From Comamonadaceae bacterium (lineage in GTDB: Bacteria; Pseudomonadota; Gammaproteobacteria; Burkholderiales; Burkholderiaceae_C), in NCBI GenBank assembly GCA_947373185.1, contig CANBWP010000025.1, positions 1-36,892 of the forward strand: a stretch of DNA of 36,892 bases, read 5' to 3'. Below the pieces are notes generated by a model. It was not told the DNA's origin, made no database searches, and saw nothing but the letters and a program-made list of their open reading frames with translations. The translations under genes and the position numbers were made by a program. Positions 24,880 through 33,310 of this stretch are shown one piece after another (the first letter of the stretch is position 1; each line of letters starts with the position of its first letter).

Positions 24880-25857
24880 TTATTGCTTTTGAATGCCAGC
24901 GCGCTGAATCACGTCACCCCAACGCTTGGTTTCAGAGCTGAGCAAATCAGCCGCTTGCTGCAAGGTGCTGGGATAGGGCTCCACATTCATGTCCAGCAAC
25001 TTTTTGCGCACATCCGGATGGTTCAGGGCATTTTGAATTTCCTGGTTCAACTTTTGCACAATCTCTTTGGGTGTTTTGGCAGGCGCAGCCAAAGCGTTCC
25101 AAGAAGCGGCATACAGGTTGCGCACGCCCGCTTCCTTGGCGGTGGGCACTTGAGGCAATGCCGCAGCGCGTTTGTCCCCCGTCACCGCCAAAGCACGAAG
25201 GGCTTGGCCTTTGATTTGAGGCAGCACAGGCGCCAAAATTTCAACACCCACATCAATTTGGCCGCCCCTTAAAGCGTTCAACAAAGCAGGGGTGCCATTG
25301 AAGGGCACCACTTGGGCATCAATGCCCGCCGTGCTCTTGAACAACTCTGCAGCCAAATGTTGCGTGCTGCCGATGTTGATGCTGCCAATGTTCAACTTGC
25401 CAGGATTGGACTTGGCATGGCTGAGCAAATCGGCCAGGCTGGCAAACTTTGAATCGTTGTTGACCACTATGGCAATGTCAAAGGTGCCCAACACCGACAG
25501 AGGGACCAAGTCTTTTTCTGCGTCATACGGCAATGACTTGAACAAACTGGTGCTGACCGCGGTGCCGTTGGACATCAGCAACAAGGTGTAGCCATCGGGC
25601 GCAGCTTTGGCCACCAAGTCTGTGGCCACCACGCCACCAGCGCCTGGTTTGTTGTCGATGACGATGCTTTGACCGAGGTTTTCACCCAGCTTCTGTGCCA
25701 CGGTGCGCGCCGTCAAATCGGCAACCCCACCAGCGCCAAAGGGCACCACAATTTTCAAGGGTTTGCTGGGAAAAGCTGTTTGGCTCCAGGCACCCAGGCT
25801 GAAGAAGGCCAGGCACACAGCACCCAGGCCTTGCATTGCAATTTTATTGAAATTCAT
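24880..25857 (-). CDS. Bug-family periplasmic receptor downstream of vanA
   Basis: A 325-residue exported receptor with signal peptide MNFNKIAMQGLGAVCLAFF to about residue 25 (AWSQ), then FPSKPLKIVVPFGAGGVADL, DNKPGAGGVVATDLVAKAA, INIGSTQHLAAELF and VPFNGTPALLNALRGGQ. ATG at 25857 comes one base after the vanA stop, which implies one transcript and probably coupled translation; AAGGTG lies about eight bases upstream inside vanA. The context (VanA before, hydroxyacid dehydrogenase after) suggests vanillate or another methoxylated aromatic acid, or a side product of it, as ligand. No TctAB membrane pair accompanies it. Confidence 0.9.
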   Translation of the reverse strand: MNFNKIAMQGLGAVCLAFFSLGAWSQTAFPSKPLKIVVPFGAGGVADLTARTVAQKLGENLGQSIVIDNKPGAGGVVATDLVAKAAPDGYTLLLMSNGTAVSTSLFKSLPYDAEKDLVPLSVLGTFDIAIVVNNDSKFASLADLLSHAKSNPGKLNIGSINIGSTQHLAAELFKSTAGIDAQVVPFNGTPALLNALRGGQIDVGVEILAPVLPQIKGQALRALAVTGDKRAAALPQVPTAKEAGVRNLYAASWNALAAPAKTPKEIVQKLNQEIQNALNHPDVRKKLLDMNVEPYPSTLQQAADLLSSETKRWGDVIQRAGIQKQ

Positions 25858-25858
25858 C

Positions 25859-26890
25859 TTAAGCACCTTGTTCAGCAGCCAACAAACGATCGATCACGCG
25901 ACGAGACATCACGCCGCCGGCATCAATGGACAAGATCTTGAGCTTGCGTTGCGGAAACGCCAACAGGTTTTTTTGTTGCCTTTCCAGCATGTCCAAATCT
26001 TCACCAAAAATTTTGCCCTGGCCTTCACGAATCATTGCAGTGAGGGCCTTGTCCTCGGGCTTGAATTGGCGCACCATGCCCCAAAAATAATGAATGGAGG
26101 TTTCGGTTTCGGGTGTGATGAAGTCGACCACCACGCTGTTGGCTTTGTCTTTTTGGTCGGCGTCATACCCGCCCTTGCCAGCCAGCGCCACACCCACTTC
26201 AATCAGCACATGGCTGGGGGGCGTGAACCGGCAAATTTGCCAGCGGTCTACCAAGGCTTGATCGTCAAGGTCATTGGCCCGCATGGCCATCTGCCAAAAC
26301 GGAGGGGCTTTGATGCCTTCCATGAATCGGCTGGTGGTCACACGGTCGCCTTCCGCCACAGTCCGGCTTGCAGTCTCATCAATTTCTTGTTGACCAATGC
26401 TGGTGCTGTGCACGTAGGTTTCGTGGGTCAGGTCCATCAAGTTGTCGATCATCAAGCGGTAGTCGCATTGAATGTGATACAGACCACCGCCATAGGCCCA
26501 TTTGGGATTGTCAAACCATTCGAACGCGGGCATTTGGGCCGGATCGACTTTGGCTTGATCGCCTGGCCAGACCCACACAAAACCGTAGCGCTCGATGACG
26601 GCGTAGCTCTTGATGGGCTCAAAGTTGCGGACCTGATGGCCCGGCATGCTGATGGTGTTGCCGTCGCAACCCATGACCAAGCCATGATAGCCACAGACCA
26701 ATTGGCCATTGCACACACGTCCCAAAGACAAGGGGGCACCTCGGTGCGGACAAAAGTCTTGAACTGCCGCCACTTTGCCCTCGGCATTTTTGTAAAACAC
26801 CATGGCTTCATTGCAAATCTTGCGACCCAAGGGTTTGTCTGTGATCTCGTCGGCCTGGCAGGCCACATACCATGTATTTTTCAGAAACAT
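25859..26890 (-). CDS. vanA: Vanillate O-demethylase oxygenase subunit
   Basis: A 343-residue Rieske non-haem iron oxygenase that demethylates vanillate to protocatechuate and formaldehyde. The Rieske cluster is Cys47-x-His49 and Cys66-x2-His69 (DFCPHRGAP, LVCGYHG). The catalytic iron site is NLMDLTHETYVH with Asp153, His156 and His161. Blocks YGGGLYHIQCDYRLMIDNL, VDRWQICRFTPPSHVLIEVG and FITPETETSIHYFWGM agree closely with pseudomonad VanA. The enzyme needs the VanB reductase, usually encoded next door; no FMN/2Fe-2S reductase gene is in the window. It sits between LivF (31 bases) and a Bug gene (one base), so vanillate is probably imported and demethylated by products of this operon and passed to the pmd pathway. 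Confidence 0.95.
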   Translation of the reverse strand: MFLKNTWYVACQADEITDKPLGRKICNEAMVFYKNAEGKVAAVQDFCPHRGAPLSLGRVCNGQLVCGYHGLVMGCDGNTISMPGHQVRNFEPIKSYAVIERYGFVWVWPGDQAKVDPAQMPAFEWFDNPKWAYGGGLYHIQCDYRLMIDNLMDLTHETYVHSTSIGQQEIDETASRTVAEGDRVTTSRFMEGIKAPPFWQMAMRANDLDDQALVDRWQICRFTPPSHVLIEVGVALAGKGGYDADQKDKANSVVVDFITPETETSIHYFWGMVRQFKPEDKALTAMIREGQGKIFGEDLDMLERQQKNLLAFPQRKLKILSIDAGGVMSRRVIDRLLAAEQGA

Positions 26891-26921
26891 ATCGATTCCC
26901 TACTTCCCTAATTTGATCTCG

Positions 26922-27656
26922 TTACATCAATTTTTTTGTCACGCCCAAGAGCTTGTCCAGCAACTCAGGTTGATCGCGCAATTCTTGCGCGGTGCCCGTG
27001 TGCACCACTTCACCATGGTCCAACACCACCGCTTGATGGCTGATGGCCAAAATGGCTTGCGGATGTTGCTCCACGATGATGGCGGACAAGCCCTCTTCCC
27101 GCGTGATTCTGGAGATGGCACGCAGCAACTCTTCCACAATGATGGGCGCCAAACCTTCAAGCGGTTCGTCCAGCAACAGCAAACGAGGATTGAGCACCAA
27201 GGCACGGCCCACAGCCAACATTTGTTGTTCACCCCCTGAGAGTTGCGTGCCCAAATTGGTCTTTCGTTCTGCCAATCTGGGAAACATTTCGTAGACACGC
27301 TCAGGGGTCCAAGGACGACCCGTTTGGTCGGTGCGTGCAGCTCTGGCCACTGCGGTCAAATTTTCGTGCACCGTGAGTGACTTGAAAATATTGCGCTCTT
27401 GCGGCACCCAAGCAATGCCCACGGCAGCGCGTTGGTGTGACGGCAATTTGCTCAAAGCATGGCCCGCAAATTCAATGTGGCCGGCGTGTTGTTTGGTGGC
27501 ACCCGCCAAGGTGTCCAGCAAGGTGGTTTTGCCTGTGCCGTTGCGGCCCAGCAAGGCCAGTGTTTGCCCTTCGGCCAGGCTCAGGCTGATGTTTTGCAGC
27601 ACCACAGCCTCGCCATAGCCGGCACTCAATTGGCTGATCTTGAGCAACTCAGACAT
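26922..27656 (-). CDS. livF: Branched-chain-type ABC transporter ATP-binding protein (LivF)
   Basis: A 244-residue ABC ATPase. Walker A is GRNGTGKTT (37-45), the signature motif is LSGGEQQ, Walker B is RLLLLDEP followed by LEGLAP, and the switch histidine region is IIVEQH. WVPQERNIFKSLTVHENL is a typical LivF stretch. ATG at 27656 lies eight bases inside the end of livG, so an upstream in-frame Met is not needed. Together with LivG it powers a HAAT-family importer; the membrane subunits and receptor are encoded immediately upstream. In this setting the system probably imports an aromatic acid rather than leucine, by analogy with HAAT systems near aromatic catabolic genes. Confidence 0.93.
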   Translation of the reverse strand: MSELLKISQLSAGYGEAVVLQNISLSLAEGQTLALLGRNGTGKTTLLDTLAGATKQHAGHIEFAGHALSKLPSHQRAAVGIAWVPQERNIFKSLTVHENLTAVARAARTDQTGRPWTPERVYEMFPRLAERKTNLGTQLSGGEQQMLAVGRALVLNPRLLLLDEPLEGLAPIIVEELLRAISRITREEGLSAIIVEQHPQAILAISHQAVVLDHGEVVHTGTAQELRDQPELLDKLLGVTKKLM

Positions 27657-28446
27657 GGTGCAACTCCTCGCCATGCCCAAGGTACACGGCCTTCACACGC
27701 GAATCATTCGCAATCTCATGCGGTGTGCCTTCGGTCAACACCGCGCCATTGACCAATACCGTGATGGTCTGTGCAAAATCAAAAACCAAATCCATGTCGT
27801 GTTCAATCAAAAGGACGGAAACATCTTTGGGCAAACTGGCCACCGTGTGGAGAAGTTCTTCACGCTCCCCGGCAGGTACACCGGCAACAGGCTCGTCCAG
27901 CAAAAGCACACGGGGCTCACAGGCAAGCGCAATGCCCATTTCAAGCAATCGGCGTTTGCCATAAGGCATTTGCGAAGTCACTTGATCATGGACACCTTGG
28001 AGGTGAAACAACTCCAACAATTCTTCGGCGCGGTTCACCACATCGGCTTGATAACCCAAGGGGCGCCAGAGCTTGCCACCCAGGCCCTTTTGCTGACTGA
28101 TCACCATGGCCAATGTTTCCAAGGGTGTCATGCTGTCAAAGAGCTGGTTGATCTGAAAGGTTCTGACCAAACCCTGCTGGACGCGCAAGTGCGGTGCCAA
28201 CTGCGAGATCTCTTGACCTTCCAGAAAAATCTGCCCAGATGTGGCGGGTAAAACACCAGTCATTAAATTGATCAAGGTTGTTTTACCGGCGCCATTGGGG
28301 CCAATCAAAGCATGCCGTGCACCTTGGTGCAATTTCAAATTGACGTGGTCTGTGGCGGTGATGCCGCCGAATTTTTTCATCAGGTCTTTGGTTTCCAGCA
28401 CCAAGCGATTCTGTGCAAGCGATGTTGATAATTGTGCGTTGCTCAT
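27649..28446 (-). CDS. livG: Branched-chain-type ABC transporter ATP-binding protein (LivG)
   Basis: A 265-residue ABC ATPase. Walker A is GPNGAGKTT, Walker B is RVLLLDEPVAG, and the degenerate signature MPYGKRRLLEMGIAL is the LivG form of LSGGQ. GLVRTFQINQLFDSMTPLE and LLIEHDMDLVFDFA are also family stretches. ATG at 28446 overlaps the livM stop by four bases (ATGA), showing translational coupling; an open frame extends further upstream but only within livM. It forms the second nucleotide-binding subunit with LivF. The first 20 residues before the ABC domain are polar and variable. Confidence 0.92.
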   Translation of the reverse strand: MSNAQLSTSLAQNRLVLETKDLMKKFGGITATDHVNLKLHQGARHALIGPNGAGKTTLINLMTGVLPATSGQIFLEGQEISQLAPHLRVQQGLVRTFQINQLFDSMTPLETLAMVISQQKGLGGKLWRPLGYQADVVNRAEELLELFHLQGVHDQVTSQMPYGKRRLLEMGIALACEPRVLLLDEPVAGVPAGEREELLHTVASLPKDVSVLLIEHDMDLVFDFAQTITVLVNGAVLTEGTPHEIANDSRVKAVYLGHGEELHHV

Positions 28447-29411
28447 TTTGCCCACCAAGTCCAAGGCTTCAAGAGTTTGTCGCGACCGACCAACACCAAG
28501 ACCACCAAAAACAAACCGATCCAAAAAGTCCAATATTGCGGCGTGATGCTCGAGATGACATCGTGCATGAGTTTGAATGCCACCGCTCCCAACAGGCCGC
28601 CATACAACCAACCCACGCCACCAATCACCAACATCAACATGACATCGGCGGAGCGGTCGAGGGCAAAAATGTCCAGCGATGCAAAGCCGGTGGTTTGCGC
28701 CATCAGTGCGCCCGCTGCCCCCGCCAAAGCCGCCGCCACGGTATAGACCAGGGCAATCTTGGCATTGCCGTTGATGCCAATGGCCGCAGCGCGCAAACGG
28801 TTGTCACGAATGGCCTTGACGGTGGCGCCCAAGGGCGAATGCACCCAATGCCGAACCGCCACAAACAGCACAAACAAGACCACCAAGGAATAGGTGGCCG
28901 CAGTTTGGCCCATCAGATCAAACTCAAAACGACCCAACACCGGTCCCATCAAGACACCTTGCAGACCGTCAGAGCCCCCAGTCAACCAATCGAGTTTGTT
29001 GGCCAACTCCAACAGGATGAGGGCCAGGCCCAATGTCACCATCAAACGGGTGAGATCGGTGCCGCGCAAAATGGTCAGTGAGAACACCGCACCCAGCAAT
29101 GTGCTGGCCGCCATACCGACCAACAATCCCACCACCGGGTCGGGCAAGATGTGCTTGGCAAACAAGGCCGCCGTGTAGGCGCCAAAGCCCAAGAAGGCCG
29201 CATGTCCCAAGGACACCACGCCTGCATAACCCAACACCAAATCAAGTGACAGCGCAAACAGCGCCACGATGGCCACTTCATTGACGATCAGGGCATGGCT
29301 TGGCAACAGCCAAGGCGCCGTCAACACCAAAGCCCACAGCGCCAGCTCGTGCCACTGCCAGCGCGAGGCTTTGAGCAACTGCGACTGCATGCTTGACATG
29401 TGCGTGCTCAT
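28443..29411 (-). CDS. livM: Branched-chain-type ABC transporter permease (LivM)
   Basis: A 322-residue membrane protein with roughly eight to ten hydrophobic segments. Family motifs: LDLVLGYAGVVSLGHAAFLG near residues 55-75, RGTDLTRLMVTLGLALILLE, AIRDNRLRAAAIGIN (the EAA-like loop that contacts the ATPase) and VIGGVGWLYGGLLGA. The ATG at 29411 overlaps the livH stop by four bases; the few codons of open frame further upstream lie inside livH. With LivH it forms the channel of the HAAT importer. There is a run of Met codons near the start (positions 1, 5 and 8), so the exact first residue is uncertain by a few. Confidence 0.92.
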   Translation of the reverse strand: MSTHMSSMQSQLLKASRWQWHELALWALVLTAPWLLPSHALIVNEVAIVALFALSLDLVLGYAGVVSLGHAAFLGFGAYTAALFAKHILPDPVVGLLVGMAASTLLGAVFSLTILRGTDLTRLMVTLGLALILLELANKLDWLTGGSDGLQGVLMGPVLGRFEFDLMGQTAATYSLVVLFVLFVAVRHWVHSPLGATVKAIRDNRLRAAAIGINGNAKIALVYTVAAALAGAAGALMAQTTGFASLDIFALDRSADVMLMLVIGGVGWLYGGLLGAVAFKLMHDVISSITPQYWTFWIGLFLVVLVLVGRDKLLKPWTWWAK

Positions 29412-30277
29412 GCTTTGCCTCCTTGACGAACGAAGAGGCCTTGAGGGCGCCAAAGCAATATGAGCAACATCAGGGAGTACACAATGAATGCACCAAGCTT
29501 GGGAACGTAATATTTACCCGCCACATCGGCCACGCCCAACAACAGAGCGGCCAACAAAGGGCCGGTGATGGAGGACGTGCCGCCCACAGCCACCACAATT
29601 AAAAAATACACCATGAACTTCAAGGGGAAGGTGGGGTCCAAGCCTAAAACTTCAGCCCCCAATGCGCCACCCAAGCCCGCCAAGCCAGAGCCCACAGCAA
29701 AGGTGACGGCGAACACGATGTTGACATTGATGCCAAGGCCTGCAGCCACGCGAGCATCGTCGACACTGGCACGCAGTTGACTGCCAAACCGCGTTTTGGC
29801 CAGCACGTACTGCAAGCCCACCGTCAGGGCCGCGCAGATGGCAATGATGAACAACCGGTAGTGGCCCATGCCCAAGGCGCCATCCCACCACTCGGTTCGA
29901 CCGCGCAGCCATTCTGGCAACTGAATGATTTGCTGTTGCGAGCCCATGAAGTAGTCCACCGAGGACACCGACATGAAGGCCAAGCCAATTGAAAACAAGA
30001 CTTGGTCCAAATGTGGTTTTTGGTACATGCGCCGATACAGCGTGCGTTCCAAAAAGGCGCCCAACAAACCGGTCACGGCAAAAGCCAGCGGCAAGCAAAT
30101 CAGGAAAGGCACATCCAAACGCTGCATCAACATGACGGTGAGGTAGCCCCCCGCCATGGCAAAGGCACCGTGTGCCAGGTTGATGAAATTCATCAACCCC
30201 ATCGTGACCGCCAAACCGACGGCCAGAATAAAGAGCAGCATGCCATAGGCAACGCCGTCAAACAAAATGGTCAACAT
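29408..30277 (-). CDS. livH: Branched-chain-type ABC transporter permease (LivH)
   Basis: A 289-residue membrane protein with about eight hydrophobic segments. The N-terminal LMNFINLAHGAFAMAGGYL is the LivH signature, and ASVDDARVAAGLGINV is the cytoplasmic loop that docks to the ATPase, followed by GLAGLGGALGAEVLGLDP and VVAVGGTSSITGPLLAALLLG. It is the first membrane component after the receptor gene, from which it is separated by 53 bases containing a stem-loop. It partners LivM, with which it overlaps by four bases. Confidence 0.93.
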   Translation of the reverse strand: MLTILFDGVAYGMLLFILAVGLAVTMGLMNFINLAHGAFAMAGGYLTVMLMQRLDVPFLICLPLAFAVTGLLGAFLERTLYRRMYQKPHLDQVLFSIGLAFMSVSSVDYFMGSQQQIIQLPEWLRGRTEWWDGALGMGHYRLFIIAICAALTVGLQYVLAKTRFGSQLRASVDDARVAAGLGINVNIVFAVTFAVGSGLAGLGGALGAEVLGLDPTFPLKFMVYFLIVVAVGGTSSITGPLLAALLLGVADVAGKYYVPKLGAFIVYSLMLLILLWRPQGLFVRQGGKA

Positions 30278-30288
30278 GAAATGAGCAA

Positions 30289-30307
30289 CCCACCCGCCAG
30301 GGATGGG
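30289..30307 (-). other. Stem-loop between the ABC receptor gene and livH
   Basis: Seven base pairs (CCCA and CCC against GGG and TGGG) with a single-base bulge and a four-base loop, in the 53-base gap after the receptor stop. On the minus strand a T-tract precedes rather than follows it, so it is not a normal terminator. It could protect the receptor message from 3-prime decay and so raise receptor over permease, a common arrangement that is inferred here. Confidence 0.4.
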
Positions 30308-30330
30308 CTGTTAAAAAAAGTGATGGGAAA

Positions 30331-31494
30331 TTAACGTGTTTTACCAGGGTCTTTGACGTCTTTGATCGTCTCAAACTCTTGGTTGTAAAGCTGGCCGCCT
30401 ACGCGCTCTACTTTGCGGATGTAGATGTTGTGCACAACGTCACGGGTTTGCGCATCAATGAAGACAGGACCGCGAGGACTCTCAAACACTTGGCCTTTCA
30501 TGGCATCGAGCAAGGCCTGACCGCCCGCACCTTTGGTCGTTTTAGCGGCTTCATAAATGACACGCATGCCATCGTAGCCCCCCACGGCCATGAAGTTAGG
30601 ACGCAAACCGGCGTTGGCTTTCGTGAAGGCTTCGACAAACTTTTTGTTCAGCGGTGAATTGTGGGAGGCAGAGTAATGGTGCGAGGTAATGACGCCCATC
30701 GCCACATCGCCCATGCCGTTCAAGATATCGTCATCGGTCACATCGCCCGTACCAATCAAACGAATGCCCGCTTTGTCCATGCCGCGCTCTGCAAATTGCT
30801 TCATCAGCGCAGCGCCTGCGCCAGAGGGCACAAACACGTAGACAGCATCAGGTTTGGCATCACGCACTTTTTGCAAGAACGGTGCGAAGTCGGGGTTGCG
30901 CATGGGCACGCGCAAGGTGTCAATCACTTGACCGCCGTTGAAAGTGAAGCGCTCTTTGAAATACTTCTCAGCATCAATGCCTGGGCCGTAATCAGACACC
31001 AAGGTCACCACTTTTTTGATGTTGTTTTTAGGCGCCCAATCGGCCAAACCCACCGCCGCTTGAGGCAAGGTGAAACTGGTGCGAATGACGAAAGGCGAAG
31101 CTTCCGTGATGCTGGATGTGGCTGCAGCCATGACCACCAAGGGTGTTTTAGATTGGGTGGCAATGGGCGCCGTGGCCAAAGCCAAAGGTGTCAAACCGAA
31201 ACCAGCCAACACGCTGACTTTGTCGTTGACCACCAACTCTTGTGCAATGCGCTTGGTGACGTCAGGGGCACTGGTATCGTCCTTGACAATCAGCTCCACT
31301 TTTTTGCCAGCGATCATGTCACCGTTTTGCGCCATGTACAGTTTGGCCGCCGCTTCAATTTGCTTGCCCGTCGAAGCAAAAGGGCCCGTCATGGGCAAGA
31401 TCAAACCAATTTTGAATTTATCCTGCGCCATGACGCCAGTGCTGGCCAACAAGGCACACAGCACGACTGATTTCAAAAGGAAGCGTTTTTGCAT
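30331..31494 (-). CDS. ABC transporter substrate-binding protein, LivK/HAAT type
   Basis: A 387-residue periplasmic binding protein of the type I (Leu/Ile/Val) fold. A signal peptide spans about residues 1-23 (MQKRFLLKSVVLCALLASTG, cleaved near VMA-QD), followed by IGLILPMTGPFASTGKQIEA, ELIVKDDTSAPDVTKRIAQE and AAATSSITEASPFVIRTSF, where Ser/Thr residues normally hold the ligand carboxylate. The start at 31494 has AGGAG seven bases upstream. It feeds LivHMGF. Because vanA follows and a CoA ligase precedes, the likely cargo is an aromatic acid such as vanillate or a phenylpropenoate rather than an amino acid; the sequence alone does not settle this. The leader in front of the gene carries nested inverted repeats. 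Confidence 0.92.
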   Translation of the reverse strand: MQKRFLLKSVVLCALLASTGVMAQDKFKIGLILPMTGPFASTGKQIEAAAKLYMAQNGDMIAGKKVELIVKDDTSAPDVTKRIAQELVVNDKVSVLAGFGLTPLALATAPIATQSKTPLVVMAAATSSITEASPFVIRTSFTLPQAAVGLADWAPKNNIKKVVTLVSDYGPGIDAEKYFKERFTFNGGQVIDTLRVPMRNPDFAPFLQKVRDAKPDAVYVFVPSGAGAALMKQFAERGMDKAGIRLIGTGDVTDDDILNGMGDVAMGVITSHHYSASHNSPLNKKFVEAFTKANAGLRPNFMAVGGYDGMRVIYEAAKTTKGAGGQALLDAMKGQVFESPRGPVFIDAQTRDVVHNIYIRKVERVGGQLYNQEFETIKDVKDPGKTR

Positions 31495-31501
31495 GATGAA
31501 A

Positions 31502-31561
31502 CTCCTGTATGGATGAGGGGATCTGCTTCAAGCAGCAGAATAGCCCGCCATTCTATACAGG
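31502..31561 (-). promoter_or_regulatory. Folded leader or operator cluster before the ABC receptor gene
   Basis: On the minus strand, CCTGTAT (31561-31555) is complementary to ATACAGG (31510-31504), which includes part of the Shine-Dalgarno AGGAG (31506-31502). Between them lie AGAAT/ATTCT (31554-31537, eight-base loop) and the palindrome CTGCTT-G-AAGCAG (31535-31523). As RNA this could be a three-way junction hiding the ribosome site; as DNA the 13-base palindrome could be a repressor site. Which, if either, is used is unknown. Confidence 0.4.
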
Positions 31562-31630
31562 GCCAGTCAATTCTTCAGGGGTCACGCGCAATGGGCCTGC
31601 GCGGCGTCAAAAAACGCTCATGTTGCGGCT

Positions 31631-33310
31631 TTAAGCCCAGAACACCGCCCCGCCCTGTTCATACCAAGAAGGCACCTGATTTTCGACGGCGGCTTCAATC
31701 CGGCTGCGTTTGATTTTCATGGTGGGCGTGAGGTAGCCGTTTTCAATTGACCAGGCTTCATTGGCAATCACCAGCATGCGCAGTTTTTCATAATCGGCCA
31801 GACCTGCATTGACACTTTGAAGCAGGGTGCTCAGTTCAGCCTCAATGTGGGCGCGCACAGCAGCATCTTTGACCTGAGGACGCAGCGTTTCAGACAAGAC
31901 CACCATGGCGTAAGCTGAGGGCTGAGAGACACCGGAGACGATGCTCATCTCGATCATGGGGTGCGCATTGAGTTTGTTTTCAATCGGGCCTGGCGCCACG
32001 TATTTACCTTTAGAGGTTTTGAAAAGTTCCTTCACACGGCCTGTGATTTTGAGCAAACCATCGGCCCTTTGGGTGCCTTGATCGCCCGTTTTGAAAAACC
32101 CATCGCTCGTAAAGGCTTCTGCATCCAAATCGGGCCGCTTGTAATAACCCACCATCTGTCCGGGCGACTTGATCAAAATCTCCCCCTCTTCACTGAGGCG
32201 CGCTTGAACACCCGCCAAGGGCACGCCGACGCAGCCAGGGGCATTGATGGCTTTCGTCGAGTTGTGTGAATAAGCAAAGTCTTCGGTCATGGCATACCCC
32301 TCCAGCAGGTTCAAGCCCAGCTTGCGGTACCAAAGAATCAGTTCAGCGGGAATGGGGGCCGAGCCGCTGCCCGCCAACAACACATGGTCCAGCCCCAAAC
32401 CCTTCAAAATTTTGCGGCGAACCAGGCCTCCCAAGATGGGAATGCTCAGCAGCAGGTTCAATTTGGCCGGTGGCATTTTGCTGAAAACACCCTGCTGAAA
32501 CTTCAGCCACAAACGGGGCACGGAAATGAACATGGTGGGCTTGGCACGGTTCAGATCTTGAATGAAAGTGTCCAATGATTCCGCAAAAAACACATGGGTT
32601 TTGCCATGCACCAAAGAGCTGGCCCCCACCCAAGCGCGCTCAAAGACGTGCGCCAGGGGCAAATATGAAAGGATCCGATTGTCCTCTCGATCGCCCAGTG
32701 ATTCGATCAAATTTTTGACGATGCCATCGGTGGCCGCCGAGATGCGCTCAAAGTTGTGCATCACCCCTTTGGGCTGACCGGTCGAGCCAGAGGTGTACAT
32801 GATCATGGCCAGGTCTTGCGGTGCACGCTTCACATCACCGCGCAATGGCGGCGTGTTGGCCACAATCTGGTCCCACTGCGGATACGGATTGGCCGGTGCC
32901 AAAGGAAACGCAATGCACGGCAAGTTGCTTGGCAAAAAGCCAACTTGCTGAGGCCACGTGTCCAGTTTGCCCACGAACAAAAAGCTGGCCTCACTGTGGT
33001 CTAACACGTAGCGAATGGTTTCACCAGATTCAGTGGGGAAGATGGCCACGGTGACGCCACCGGCCATCCAAATGGCCAACTCAGCCATGATGAAGTGCGC
33101 GCAGTTTTTCGACAAAATGGCCACGCGAGCACCGGGCTGCAATCCCTGAGCCTGAAGGTGTGCGGCCATCGCGCGCGCCTGCTGAAGGGTGTCGCGCCAG
33201 GTGTAATCCAGCACTTGGCCATGGCCAATTGGTTGTGTCATGTAGACGATGTCGGCGCGATTCTTTTCGTGTGAGAGCACGTGGTCCAAAATCAATGGGG
33301 TCGAAGTCAT
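31631..33310 (-). CDS. AMP-forming acyl-CoA synthetase
   Basis: A 559-residue ANL-family ligase that activates a carboxylic acid to its CoA thioester through an acyl-AMP. The P-loop is YTSGSTGQPKG (172-182); LSYLPLAHVFER, LLEGYAMTED (the YGxTE-type motif) and FFKTGDQGTQ follow, with KITGRVKELFKTSKGKYVAP marking the hinge and PTMKIKR the C-terminal catalytic lysine. The overall pattern is that of long-chain (FadD15-like) synthetases rather than classic benzoate-CoA ligases. It begins a minus-strand run with the ABC importer 136 bases downstream. It may activate an aromatic side-chain acid such as ferulate or a fatty acid; context favours the former but does not prove it. Confidence 0.9.
   Translation of the reverse strand: MTSTPLILDHVLSHEKNRADIVYMTQPIGHGQVLDYTWRDTLQQARAMAAHLQAQGLQPGARVAILSKNCAHFIMAELAIWMAGGVTVAIFPTESGETIRYVLDHSEASFLFVGKLDTWPQQVGFLPSNLPCIAFPLAPANPYPQWDQIVANTPPLRGDVKRAPQDLAMIMYTSGSTGQPKGVMHNFERISAATDGIVKNLIESLGDREDNRILSYLPLAHVFERAWVGASSLVHGKTHVFFAESLDTFIQDLNRAKPTMFISVPRLWLKFQQGVFSKMPPAKLNLLLSIPILGGLVRRKILKGLGLDHVLLAGSGSAPIPAELILWYRKLGLNLLEGYAMTEDFAYSHNSTKAINAPGCVGVPLAGVQARLSEEGEILIKSPGQMVGYYKRPDLDAEAFTSDGFFKTGDQGTQRADGLLKITGRVKELFKTSKGKYVAPGPIENKLNAHPMIEMSIVSGVSQPSAYAMVVLSETLRPQVKDAAVRAHIEAELSTLLQSVNAGLADYEKLRMLVIANEAWSIENGYLTPTMKIKRSRIEAAVENQVPSWYEQGGAVFWA

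Noticed and set aside
25703..26911. A 402-codon open frame on the plus strand opposite vanA and the end of a Bug gene
   Set aside because: It lies wholly antisense to two well-recognised genes, shows no family resemblance and has a His/Gln-rich composition typical of reverse-frame shadows.
27649..28611. A livG start at 28611 giving 320 residues
   Set aside because: The extra 55 residues are the out-of-frame reading of livM; the ATG at 28446 with a four-base overlap gives the family length.
31586..31602. GCGCA/TGCGC hairpin after the acyl-CoA synthetase gene as a terminator
   Set aside because: Only five base pairs and no T-tract follows on the minus strand; read-through into the ABC genes cannot be excluded.
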